Below are positions 7,855 to 15,549 of a stretch of DNA of 29,008 nt, one piece after another. Position numbers and translations under genes: made by a program. Below the pieces are notes generated by a model. The model searched no databases, was not told the origin of the DNA, and saw nothing but the letters and a program-made list of their open reading frames with translations. Every line of letters begins with the position of its first letter. The stretch's first letter is position 1. Source of the stretch: an uncultured Ignavibacteria bacterium (GTDB taxonomy: Bacteria > Bacteroidota > Ignavibacteria > Tepidaquicellales > Tepidaquicellaceae); assembly GCA_937974175.1 (NCBI GenBank), contig CALJIG010000083.1:1-29008 (forward strand). The letters are read 5' to 3'.

Positions 7855-9585
7855 TTACGAAGCTATTTTTTTCTGATTCACCTGAAGCAGTTCTTCAAAT
7901 ATACCCGGTTGGTTTAATCTTATCCATTTCTCGAATGATTTTACCATTTGTTTAAATTCAACAACATTTAAAATTTCAGCTGTGCAATATAAGAATGAAT
8001 ATTCGTTGCTGAGATTATAGTTTTTTTCTTTGCTTTGAAGATTACTGAAAAGAACTTTTAGTTCGGGAAGATATTTTATAAAGACTTCGTCTGATTTTTT
8101 ATATAAACTCTCTTCCATTATTTTCAGACATACCCTTAATAAATCCGGCATACCCGTATTGGAATATGAACTTATTTTTTTTCCTATTCGTTTCAGCTTA
8201 TCTATGTAATAATTTGCATTTTCAAAATTACATTTCCTGCCCTTCCAGAACTCAATTTCCACCTGAGTTACATACAAAAATGCCAGCTGGTCGTAACTGT
8301 AAAATTTACCAAATTTTAGTAAAGCTCCATAGTTAAAATTTTCAAAGGAATTCAGAACGTATTCATCTACCTTCATTTTTACATCTCCGTTTTCTTCATA
8401 CCAGAAACGTAAATCTTCAATATACTTATCAGCCTCAAGTGCATACCATCTAAATACTGCATCGGCTTTTCTTAGATACAAGAATAATCTGTCAACAAGC
8501 TCTTCACTTAGAAATTTAAACTTAACTCCGTAGCCTTCAAAAGAAACAAAGCGAAGATAGTGAAAAAGAATATGCATTGTGAAATCGACATCGGTTGGAT
8601 TTTTAATAGCATAACTATAATATTTTTCAGCTGTTTCTGCATATTCACCTGCCTTACTGTTATCTTTTAAAAAACTAAGCAGCATCAATTTAGTATGAAA
8701 AACGTTTCTTGCATTCGTAAGCTTTTTTTGAGAAGCAAAATTATAACCTTCCGTAAAAATTTTATTTGCATGTTCAATCTTTCCTGTTTCGTGATAAATA
8801 TTTCCCGCATAAAAAAGCATTTTAAGATAATACTTATCGTTGTTTATTTTCTTAGACAGCTTTGATGCATCTACATAATTTTGTAAAGCAGTTTCGTTAC
8901 TTTTATCAGAACGGACTAAAAATATTTCAGAAAAAGCATTACCAATGTTAACTCTTATTTGTAATAGTTTTTTTTGCTCTTTTGTAAAACGGATTTTTTG
9001 TAAGCTAAGCGATTTAAGTTTTTTATAAATAATATTAAATCTCAGCTTATTCCTTTGCCTGTGATAATATATTAATAGATACTCATAAATTTCGGAAAGC
9101 AAGAGAGTGTTTTCTGCATTCAGATTTTTTGAGCTAGAAATAGTTTTCTCAACTTTGAAGAGTGTATTCTTAGCTCTTCGCATCATACCAATTTCCACCA
9201 TTTTCCTCACTTTTATCATAATAAACTCAAGGGAATCAGTCTTATATTCTCTCTTATTTTTATCTGTTAATTTTTTTTCGATTTCTTTCCAGTTAAAGTA
9301 ATACTCTCTTAAAGATTGAAGCAGCCTGCATTTCAGACAAAAATAAGATTCTTTGCTAACTCCGATTTTTTTAGCAATAGCTTCTCTATCCCATTTGGGT
9401 TTAATCTTCTGTGAAATATATCTCTCAATTATTTCAATGAGTTTTATTCTCTTTGCAGATTTAGAAGCGTTATTCCATTTTAGTTTATAATAGAACTCTT
9501 TTCTCACATTATAAGGAATTGCCTTATATTGCAGAATAAAGTTAAAATCAGCTATTGAATTATTCTTATTATATTGTTTAATCAA
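7855..9585 (-). CDS. Large helical-repeat protein with possible N-terminal HTH, function unknown
   Basis: A 576-residue lysine- and tyrosine-rich protein that I do not recognise as a named family. Residues about 65-97 (DREAIAKKIGVSKESYFCLK onward) read like a helix-turn-helix. Residues about 150-500 are almost all amphipathic helix. At least one segment is TPR-like (LFYAGNIYHETGKIEHANKI). There is no signal peptide, so it is likely cytoplasmic. The start is a TTG; an in-frame stop lies four codons upstream and the first internal ATG would remove the HTH-like region. The gene is divergent from the T9SS beta-propeller gene across a 385-base region with a structured element. This suggests a transcriptional regulator with a TPR sensor domain, but that is inference. 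No DNA-binding family can be named. Confidence 0.7.
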   Translation of the reverse strand: MIKQYNKNNSIADFNFILQYKAIPYNVRKEFYYKLKWNNASKSAKRIKLIEIIERYISQKIKPKWDREAIAKKIGVSKESYFCLKCRLLQSLREYYFNWKEIEKKLTDKNKREYKTDSLEFIMIKVRKMVEIGMMRRAKNTLFKVEKTISSSKNLNAENTLLLSEIYEYLLIYYHRQRNKLRFNIIYKKLKSLSLQKIRFTKEQKKLLQIRVNIGNAFSEIFLVRSDKSNETALQNYVDASKLSKKINNDKYYLKMLFYAGNIYHETGKIEHANKIFTEGYNFASQKKLTNARNVFHTKLMLLSFLKDNSKAGEYAETAEKYYSYAIKNPTDVDFTMHILFHYLRFVSFEGYGVKFKFLSEELVDRLFLYLRKADAVFRWYALEADKYIEDLRFWYEENGDVKMKVDEYVLNSFENFNYGALLKFGKFYSYDQLAFLYVTQVEIEFWKGRKCNFENANYYIDKLKRIGKKISSYSNTGMPDLLRVCLKIMEESLYKKSDEVFIKYLPELKVLFSNLQSKEKNYNLSNEYSFLYCTAEILNVVEFKQMVKSFEKWIRLNQPGIFEELLQVNQKKIAS

Positions 9586-9639
9586 AAAATATAAGATTTA
9601 TATGCAAGAAAAATAATTTATTTGATTTAGATATGCAAG

Positions 9640-9658
9640 TATAATGGTGATATGTTTG
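9640..9658 (+). promoter_or_regulatory. Candidate promoter elements for the 9694-12598 transcript
   Basis: A TATAAT at 9640-9645 and a TATGTTTG at 9651-9658, which matches the Bacteroidota -7 consensus TAnnTTTG, lie 36 to 54 bases before the small frame at 9694. A TTTG at 9621-9624 is too far (26 bases) from the -7 box for a good -33 element. It is a plausible but unproven start region for the leader RNA. Confidence 0.25.
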
Positions 9659-9693
9659 TAACAAGTAGTTAAACAAAAAATCAGGAGCCAAAA

Positions 9694-9882
9694 ATGATTT
9701 TAGAATTTACAAATCAGTCCCATCAAGTCAGACAACTTTCCATCTCCCATGGAAGCTTCTCAGATAATACTTCCAATAAGTTTGTCCCGGGCGTAATCTT
9801 AACGGATACGCGCAGAGCACGGCTCCGCTCTCGCAGTATCTTAATCATGAAACGCCCGGAGTATCTTGCTTTAAAGTCTTAG
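9694..9882 (+). CDS. Doubtful 62-codon leader reading frame
   Basis: A short frame preceded by a good Shine-Dalgarno (AGGAG at 9683-9687 before the ATG at 9694). The product has no recognisable domain and no signal peptide. Its middle is arginine-rich (TDTRRARLRSRS), written with CGC/CGG codons that neighbouring genes rarely use. That arginine-rich stretch coincides with the GC-rich hairpin at 9805-9840, so the frame may only be open because of the RNA or DNA structure. The complementary strand is also open across the same palindrome (9723-9848, 41 codons). It could be a leader peptide for the gene at 9971, a mis-called frame over a structured RNA, or a copy of a repeat. Coding status is uncertain. 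Confidence 0.25.
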   Translation: MILEFTNQSHQVRQLSISHGSFSDNTSNKFVPGVILTDTRRARLRSRSILIMKRPEYLALKS

Positions 9883-9923
9883 AAAATTTTCGGGCTTATT
9901 TTTTTAACCCAACGGCTTTGGGT
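9787..9923 (+). ncRNA. Structured leader element upstream of T9SS gene (unclassified)
   Basis: This compact GC-rich island in AT-rich surroundings folds strongly. The outer stem is 8 bp, 9787-9794 (CCGGGCGT) with 9852-9859. The inner stem is 13 bp with two single-base bulges: 9805-9809 with 9836-9840, 9810-9812 with 9832-9834, and 9814-9818 with 9827-9831, closing an 8-base loop. A competing pairing exists between 9854-9858 (GCCCG) and 9891-9895 (CGGGC), which is followed by TTATTTTTTT. A further hairpin is at 9907-9912 with 9918-9923 (ACCCAA/TTGGGT). Mutually exclusive stems ending at a T run are the layout of an attenuator or riboswitch, but I cannot match it to a known class. A repeated palindromic element is the main alternative. 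Confidence 0.45.
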
Positions 9924-9970
9924 AATGCTAAAAAAATAATTAGAAAAATTTCTAAAAGGAGAATATCAAA

Positions 9971-12598
9971 ATGAACAAAACATTTCTACAATTCAGTTTA
10001 GCTTTCATACTTGTATTTGCATTAAGTATGAATTCATTTGCGCAGCTATCAGCTCCGGAAGTGGAAAGTATCTACGGAGGTCGTATTAACTGTATTTCAA
10101 CATATGCGAAAACTACAGATACAACCCGTATATTTATTTCCACTGAAAGCGCAAACTCATTATTCTATGCCGATGTTTACAGCGGAAGCGGCACAACTAC
10201 ATTTAGTGATTTTACAGTAATGCCCGGGCTGAATGCTTCAGCAAACTACGGAAGCGCAATTCAAAAAATTGCTGCCGATAGTGCTTCAGGGTATGTGTTC
10301 TTCATACATCAAACAGGACTACTTTCTTCACACCCATCGTCCTCAACTATTAATACTGTCTCATCGGGAAATATTAACAGCCTCTTAGTTTATAGGTCTT
10401 ATATGTTTTTTATAAAAAATTCAACTCAGTTTCACTACGGTACTATAAGTACTGCGGGGGTTTACACAGAAAGCGGTTCGGTAACTATTGCATCATTGTC
10501 TAATCCGACAATATGTATAAACAAATCTAACAACAGAATTTATGCATTCGGAGAAGGCACAGCTCCAAAGCTCTATAAATCATCGACTGATTACAACGCC
10601 TTCACAGGTGCAACAACTTTTTCTAGCATTTCTTTAGCAACATTATCAGCCTCCCTGACATGGAAAGCTTTTGGGATAGGTCCGGATGGAAAACTATTTG
10701 TCGGGGGGGCTTCATCCGGTAAAAGCGTCGCTAACTCAACTGATGACGGTACTTCATGGACTACCGTAAATACAGGCATCACAGGAACACACGGACCCAA
10801 TATTGTATGCGGCGGAACAGCTTCAAGTTATTATGTTTACTTTGCTGCTTGCTATAGTTCTGATATGGGAACGACATGGGTTAACTTCGGCAATGCAGGA
10901 TTGGAAACACATTCAAATGACGGAACAAATATTGTTGACCCGAATAAATCAACACTGGTATATTTAACATCCGATCAGGGAATTGCAGCTTCAACAAATT
11001 CCGGTGCGACTATTTTTGAAATTGATAACGGAGTGGAAGCAGTTCAGGTTAATGACTGTGATATGAATACTTCTAAATCTAATGCCTGGATAGCCTCCAA
11101 ATCAGGTGTCAGAAAAGTGTACAACTATCAGACAACACCTGTATGGTCAAACGCAATGTTTCCAAACGGAGACGGCTCGCCATATTACTCAGCAGATATG
11201 AATATAAATGACACAAGCACAGCTTATGTAGGGAATGTGCGAGTTTATAAAACTACTAATAATGGAAGCACATGGAACAGAATGTTTACTGCAGAAGATG
11301 CGCCTTATAGCTTTGCAAGCTCAAGTGTTGTAGAAGCAATTGAAGTTTGCCCTTATAACTCCAATATAGTTTTCGCAGGATACTCTCAATCATCTACAAA
11401 TAAAGGCGGATTGTTTTACACTACTAATGCAGGGACTAACTGGAGTCAGATACACATTGAAGCAGGAGCAGACGGTCAGGATGTTGATGTCAACGATATA
11501 GTTTTCTCAATCGAAGGAACTGATACAGTTGCCTACGTGGGAGTATCGTACGATTTAAGTTCTCCGCAAGGTGTTGCTCTTTACAGATTAACAAAATCAG
11601 GAAATAACTGGACACCTGCTCAAAATATGGATGGCACACATACAACTGTAGGTTATCAAATAGTTGCAACAATAATTGATTTAGCTGTCAGTGTTACGGG
11701 CGATACTGTCTACGCATGCGGAACAGATGCAGGAGTAAATCACCCTATAGCATATTATAAAATAATTTCCGGCACAAATAAATGGTCTGCATTTTCTGTA
11801 ACGGGATTTCCTATAACACCCGGGATGACCGGCAAAGCACTTACAATCGGACCGGATTCTGTATTCGTGGCTGCTGATAATGTCGTTTATTATTTATCCG
11901 GGGATTATGCATCAGGGACGTGGCATACAGGATACACTTATCCAACAGGAACACAAATAAATATGCTTTACTATGATGAGCTGCTTGTCGGAAGCGGAAC
12001 AGGTCTTTATAGTCAAATGGGTAACGGTGCATTACCGGTAGAACTTTCAACTTTTAGCTCATCTGTTTCCGGAAGCAATGTAATATTAAACTGGCGCACT
12101 CAGAGCGAACTTAACAATGCCGGATATGATATAGAAAGAAAATCTCCATCAACTGAATGGAATAAAGTTGCATTTACAAAAGGCAACGGAACAGCTAATC
12201 ATGAAATGAGTTATTCCTATACAGATAACAACCTTGCAACAGGAACATATTCATACAGATTAAAACAAATTGATTACAATGGAGCCAGTAAATACTATTA
12301 TCTCACTAATGAAGTAATCATTGGTGTTCCGGGAAAATTCAGCTTGTCTCAGAATTATCCAAATCCGTTTAACCCTGTTACAAAAATTAATTTCGAGCTT
12401 CCGGTCAATTCAAATGTAAAACTTGCCGTATTTGATGTTACCGGAAGAATAATAGCTGAATTAATTTCAGGGAAGCTTTATACAGCAGGTTATCATACTA
12501 TAGAATTTAATGGATCAAATTTATCTTCAGGAGTATACTTCTATAAATTGACCACTAACGAAAACAATTCCATCAGAAAGATGGTACTTGTTAAATGA
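9971..12598 (+). CDS. T9SS-secreted beta-propeller-like (BNR-repeat) protein
   Basis: An 875-residue exported protein. The signal peptide covers residues 1-24 (NSFA-Q). Residues about 30-680 are beta-rich, with several Asp-box/BNR-like motifs of the form (D/N)xGxxW, for example DDGTSWTTV (about 258), DMGTTW (about 298), NNGSTW (about 430) and NAGTNW (about 486). This suggests a sortilin- or sialidase-like propeller without evident catalytic residues. Residues about 685-785 (LPVELSTFSSSVSGSNVILNW onward) are an Ig/FN3-like module commonly placed before T9SS tails. N795 begins the type A sorting domain (NYPNPFNPVT) and the protein ends MVLVK. It has a strong Shine-Dalgarno (AAGGAG, 9956-9961). 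Surface binding or adhesion is inferred; no substrate can be named. It is monocistronic, closed by the hairpin at 12613. Confidence 0.82.
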   Translation: MNKTFLQFSLAFILVFALSMNSFAQLSAPEVESIYGGRINCISTYAKTTDTTRIFISTESANSLFYADVYSGSGTTTFSDFTVMPGLNASANYGSAIQKIAADSASGYVFFIHQTGLLSSHPSSSTINTVSSGNINSLLVYRSYMFFIKNSTQFHYGTISTAGVYTESGSVTIASLSNPTICINKSNNRIYAFGEGTAPKLYKSSTDYNAFTGATTFSSISLATLSASLTWKAFGIGPDGKLFVGGASSGKSVANSTDDGTSWTTVNTGITGTHGPNIVCGGTASSYYVYFAACYSSDMGTTWVNFGNAGLETHSNDGTNIVDPNKSTLVYLTSDQGIAASTNSGATIFEIDNGVEAVQVNDCDMNTSKSNAWIASKSGVRKVYNYQTTPVWSNAMFPNGDGSPYYSADMNINDTSTAYVGNVRVYKTTNNGSTWNRMFTAEDAPYSFASSSVVEAIEVCPYNSNIVFAGYSQSSTNKGGLFYTTNAGTNWSQIHIEAGADGQDVDVNDIVFSIEGTDTVAYVGVSYDLSSPQGVALYRLTKSGNNWTPAQNMDGTHTTVGYQIVATIIDLAVSVTGDTVYACGTDAGVNHPIAYYKIISGTNKWSAFSVTGFPITPGMTGKALTIGPDSVFVAADNVVYYLSGDYASGTWHTGYTYPTGTQINMLYYDELLVGSGTGLYSQMGNGALPVELSTFSSSVSGSNVILNWRTQSELNNAGYDIERKSPSTEWNKVAFTKGNGTANHEMSYSYTDNNLATGTYSYRLKQIDYNGASKYYYLTNEVIIGVPGKFSLSQNYPNPFNPVTKINFELPVNSNVKLAVFDVTGRIIAELISGKLYTAGYHTIEFNGSNLSSGVYFYKLTTNENNSIRKMVLVK

Positions 12599-12612
12599 TT
12601 TATTAATAAACT

Positions 12613-12643
12613 TCTCACGGCTTACTTACAAAAAGCCGTGAGA
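12613..12643 (+). terminator. Hairpin terminator after T9SS gene
   Basis: A perfect 11-bp stem (12613-12623 with 12633-12643, arm TCTCACGGCTT) with a 9-base loop lies 14 bases past the stop codon, followed by the T-rich TATTTTATAATTCTT. A clear intrinsic-type terminator, though the T run is interrupted. Confidence 0.8.
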
Positions 12644-12671
12644 TATTTTATAATTCTTAATTTAAAAAGTT

Positions 12672-12845
12672 ATGTCAGTAATATTGAATGAAACCAAAGT
12701 TTATCCGGGATGGGAACTTCAAAAAAATGAAATGGCGGTAGAAGAGAAAGCTCTTCTTATCAGCTTAAAACAAAATTATATTTTCCTTTTAACAAAATTC
12801 AGATCAGTATTACGATCTATAACTTCAACAATGCATAGAAAATAA
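12672..12845 (+). CDS. Possible 57-residue protein of unknown function
   Basis: ATG at 12672 to TAA at 12843-12845, in the gap between the T9SS gene terminator and the terminator shared with the convergent gene. The product begins MSVILNETKVYPGWELQKNE and has an amphipathic middle and a basic C-terminus (KFRSVLRSITSTMHRK). There is no signal peptide, no cysteine and no recognised motif. The upstream sequence is A-rich without a strong Shine-Dalgarno, as is common in this group. Codon choice (AAA, GAA, TTA, ATA) looks like the neighbouring genes. It is placed neatly between two hairpins, which favours a real transcript, but homology would be needed to confirm it. Confidence 0.35.
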   Translation: MSVILNETKVYPGWELQKNEMAVEEKALLISLKQNYIFLLTKFRSVLRSITSTMHRK

Positions 12846-12861
12846 TTTTCCTTTCTCCATG

Positions 12862-12898
12862 GCGGCTATTATTTTAGGGAGCAGTATAAAATAGCCGC
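12862..12898. terminator. Bidirectional hairpin between convergent genes
   Basis: A 9-bp stem (12862-12870 with 12890-12898, arm GCGGCTATT) lies between the small forward frame and the reverse SirB1-like gene; its right arm touches the stop codon of the latter. Flanks are A/T-rich on both sides without a pure T run. It is probably a shared terminator. Confidence 0.5.
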
Positions 12899-13764
12899 TA
12901 TTCAAAATAGCTCATTATTTTTTTGAGTTGTTCGGTTTTTTGTGTATCGCCTGAGCGAGTATAAATATTAACGAGATTGTTCAATGACCTTTTAATAATA
13001 TCTTTATCATCAGCAATTTTTAAAAATGAGATACTATCAAAGTCTTCTTTTGTTAATCCAATTCTGCTTAAAAATTTTATTGCCTCACTTTTTGAGATCA
13101 CTATACCATTATTGTAGGGATCAATATAAAACTCGTCTCTCTCATCGACGTATTTTATAATAAAGTGCGCAGGTAAATTAACACCGTATGTAGGAAGGTT
13201 TAATCTTTTACATATTAGCAAATACAGAATGGATAAGCTGATAGGAATACCTTTCTTCCTATCCATCACATCATTAAAAAAAGTATTTTCAGGTTCGTAG
13301 AAATTTTCTGTGTTGCCTTTGAATCCCTGCTGATAAAATAAAAAGTGATTTATAATTTTTATTATCTGCAGCGGGTCATCCTGTGGTATTAAAGGATTCA
13401 GTTTCATTTTATCGATTGATAAATTCAGCTTGGTGCTCATCTCATCTAATTCACTTTGATATTTTTTCATATCCATTTCAGGATAGCCGAAGTTAGCTAT
13501 AAGAAAAACAGCTTCCTCTAAAATTCCATCTTTTTTTTCAGATAATTCTTTGAATTTAACATCCACTTCAGAAAAATAAATCTCATCTATTATATTTTTT
13601 ATTCTCTCGTTTAATAACGGATTATCGTTTGTTAATCCCATCATTAGGGCAGGAATTGCGTCGTTGCCTGCTTCCAACAATTTATTTCTTACATGCTGGT
13701 ATACAAACTCGTCGTTATCGTCTAATAGTTTTATGAGATTCTCTGTATCTTTTGTTTCTGTCAT
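12898..13764 (-). CDS. SirB1-like transglutaminase-fold protein
   Basis: A 288-residue protein of the SirB1/YchA type (transglutaminase-like SirB1 N-terminal domain). The N-terminal 90 residues contain HEAT-like pairs (NEFVYQHVRNKLLEAGNDAI-type helices; DDNDEF is the actual local start). The central family signature follows: NPLIPQDDPLQIIKIINHFL, then GNTENFYEPENTFFNDVMDRKKGIPISLSILY and NLPAHFIIKY (about 130-210), as in SirB1 proteins. In most SirB1 members the catalytic cysteine of true transglutaminases is not retained, and no enzymatic activity has been established for the group. It lies four bases after the MFS transporter gene in an operon with nusB. Probably cytoplasmic. Function unknown beyond family assignment. 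Confidence 0.82.
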   Translation of the reverse strand: MTETKDTENLIKLLDDNDEFVYQHVRNKLLEAGNDAIPALMMGLTNDNPLLNERIKNIIDEIYFSEVDVKFKELSEKKDGILEEAVFLIANFGYPEMDMKKYQSELDEMSTKLNLSIDKMKLNPLIPQDDPLQIIKIINHFLFYQQGFKGNTENFYEPENTFFNDVMDRKKGIPISLSILYLLICKRLNLPTYGVNLPAHFIIKYVDERDEFYIDPYNNGIVISKSEAIKFLSRIGLTKEDFDSISFLKIADDKDIIKRSLNNLVNIYTRSGDTQKTEQLKKIMSYFE

Positions 13765-13768
13765 TTTT

Positions 13769-14986
13769 TTAAACCGTAATAGTTTTGTTTTCTACTTTAA
13801 CTTTTCTTATTAATAACATACCGACGAGGAAAAAAAATCCAACTGAAAGCACTGCCATCTTCTGTGAACCCGATAGCCATGATACAAGTCCGAATGTTAA
13901 GGGTCCAAGCAGTGTGGAAGACTTTTCCAACAATGCATAAAGACCAAAGAACGTTGTTTTTAAATTATCAGGGGTAAGTTTTGCCATCATTGTCCTTGAA
14001 AGGCTCTGTGTAGCTCCTAAAAATGTACCTGCAAATGCTCCGATAATAAAAAACGAATTTTTATCGTCAGTTACGAATACCGCTCCGGTTATAATGGTCC
14101 ACATTATAATAGTAAACACCAACGATTTTTTAATTCCGATTTTATCACCGATAAATCCAAACAATAACGAGCCCAGCAGAGCAGTTATTTGTACCAGAAG
14201 AAAAAATATTGCGAGCTCTGTGATAGAAAATTCCAATGTTTTTGCAGCATATATTCCTGAGAAAAAAATAATTGTGTTTACTGCATCGATGTAAAAGAAA
14301 TATGAAATTAAAAAATATTTCAGATCGCTAAATCTTCCGACCTCTATAAGAGCAGCTTTTGTTTTCGAAAAGCCATAGGTAAAGTAATTAATTTCCTTCT
14401 CTTCTCTTGCAGGTCTTTTCTCTTTCAGAAATAAAAACAAAGGAAGCGAGAAAACAAAAAACATAACTGCGCAGACTAGGAACAATAAATTAGGATTATC
14501 TTTCAGAGGGAAAACTAATCCGACTGAAATCAAAGAACCAGCATAACCTACAGCATAACCTATACCTGAAACTTTATTGTAATATTTTTCTTCTGTGATT
14601 TCTTTTATGAAGGCATCATAAAATGTAAGTCCGGTCTGAAATCCTATATTGGAAAAAATCAGAAGTACCAATGCGAAGACTATTGTGCCTGGTCCTGTAA
14701 AGTACATTAAAGCAGTCGGAACGACAGCAAGAATTGTGAAGAATAACAAAAACTTTTTTTTGCTGTTGGAATAATCTGCCAGCGCCCCGCAAACAGGATT
14801 TAACACTGCGGAAAAAATCATCGCTATATTAATACCCAGCGACCAGTAAAAATCACCTATGGGCTTTCCTTCTGCAATCGTACCGGTAAAGTAAATTGCA
14901 AATACGAATGCAAGAATAATTACTGCATAAGTCGAATTTGCAAAATCAAAAAGCGACCAGTAAAAAATTTGTTTTTTATTTTTCAT
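13769..14986 (-). CDS. UMF1-family MFS transporter
   Basis: A 405-residue integral membrane protein with about 12 hydrophobic segments. The N-terminus (QIFYWSLFDFANSTYAVIIL, about 6-25) is the W-x-x-x-DFANS-x-Y signature of the UMF1/Atg22-like branch of the major facilitator superfamily. The loop between helices 2 and 3 (GALADYSNSKKK) carries the MFS motif A variant. Eukaryotic Atg22 exports amino acids from vacuoles; bacterial members are uncharacterised, so the substrate and direction here are unknown. It is the middle gene of a reverse operon, 42 bases after nusB and four bases before the SirB1-like gene. Length is usual for the family. Confidence 0.87.
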   Translation of the reverse strand: MKNKKQIFYWSLFDFANSTYAVIILAFVFAIYFTGTIAEGKPIGDFYWSLGINIAMIFSAVLNPVCGALADYSNSKKKFLLFFTILAVVPTALMYFTGPGTIVFALVLLIFSNIGFQTGLTFYDAFIKEITEEKYYNKVSGIGYAVGYAGSLISVGLVFPLKDNPNLLFLVCAVMFFVFSLPLFLFLKEKRPAREEKEINYFTYGFSKTKAALIEVGRFSDLKYFLISYFFYIDAVNTIIFFSGIYAAKTLEFSITELAIFFLLVQITALLGSLLFGFIGDKIGIKKSLVFTIIMWTIITGAVFVTDDKNSFFIIGAFAGTFLGATQSLSRTMMAKLTPDNLKTTFFGLYALLEKSSTLLGPLTFGLVSWLSGSQKMAVLSVGFFFLVGMLLIRKVKVENKTITV

Positions 14987-15028
14987 TTCTATGGATGAGA
15001 TGAGTAAAAAATAAAATTACTTCAAGAA

Positions 15029-15502
15029 CTATTTTTTGGCTCCGCCTTTTTTCTCAAGATTTAACAGTCCGCGCCCTGTTTTATTTAGCTTATCTTCTTT
15101 TTTGAGATCTTCAAGGATGGCATCAAGTACTCCGTTAACAAATTTTCCACTGCTCTTCGATGAAAAATCCTTTGCAATTTCAATCGCTTCGTTAATTGTA
15201 ACCTTCGGTGGTATTTCGGGAAAATTTAATAGCTCTGCTACACCGATTTTTAAAATCACTTTATCAAGATAAGCCATTCTTTCCGCCTCCCAGTTCTCAA
15301 CTTTTTTATCTACTATTTCCTCTATCATTGCCAGATTATCGAGAATATAATGAATAAGGTCTTCTGCAAATTGTTTATTCTCCTTATCTTCTACATCTGA
15401 TAAAAGGTCTCTCATCACCATCTCGATCGGATCACCGTTCATAGATTGCGCGTATAAAATTTGCATCACTTTAATTCTGATATGTCTTCTGGTTTGCGGC
15501 AT
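15029..15502 (-). CDS. nusB: Transcription antitermination protein NusB
   Basis: A 157-residue all-helical NusB. The arginine-rich N-terminus (QTRRHIRIKVMQILYAQSMN, about 3-22) and the AYLDKVILKIGVAELLNFPEIPPKVTINEAIEIAK segment (about 74-109) with the conserved FVNGVLDAIL near residue 130 are diagnostic. NusB binds boxA RNA together with NusE (S10) to promote rRNA antitermination. A lysine-rich C-terminal tail (KEDKLNKTGRGLLNLEKKGG) extends beyond the core fold. It is followed after 42 bases by the UMF1 transporter gene, which suggests one operon on the reverse strand. The DUF218 gene ends 47 bases upstream and may be co-transcribed. Confidence 0.95.
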   Translation of the reverse strand: MPQTRRHIRIKVMQILYAQSMNGDPIEMVMRDLLSDVEDKENKQFAEDLIHYILDNLAMIEEIVDKKVENWEAERMAYLDKVILKIGVAELLNFPEIPPKVTINEAIEIAKDFSSKSSGKFVNGVLDAILEDLKKEDKLNKTGRGLLNLEKKGGAKK

Positions 15503-15549
15503 TTTTTTGTTTTGTATTAAGTATTTATATTATGAATTAAACTATTCTT

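Noticed and set aside
9107..9301. Forward 64-codon frame
   Set aside because: It is the antisense shadow of the large helical-repeat gene; no ribosome site or domain.
9787..9860. Integron attC site
   Set aside because: Although palindromic, it lacks the paired RYYYAAC and GTTRRRY core sites at the stem ends, and no integrase or cassette array is present.
9840..9905. Known riboswitch such as c-di-GMP, cobalamin, TPP or fluoride
   Set aside because: I could not find the conserved core motifs of these classes, so I left the element unclassified.
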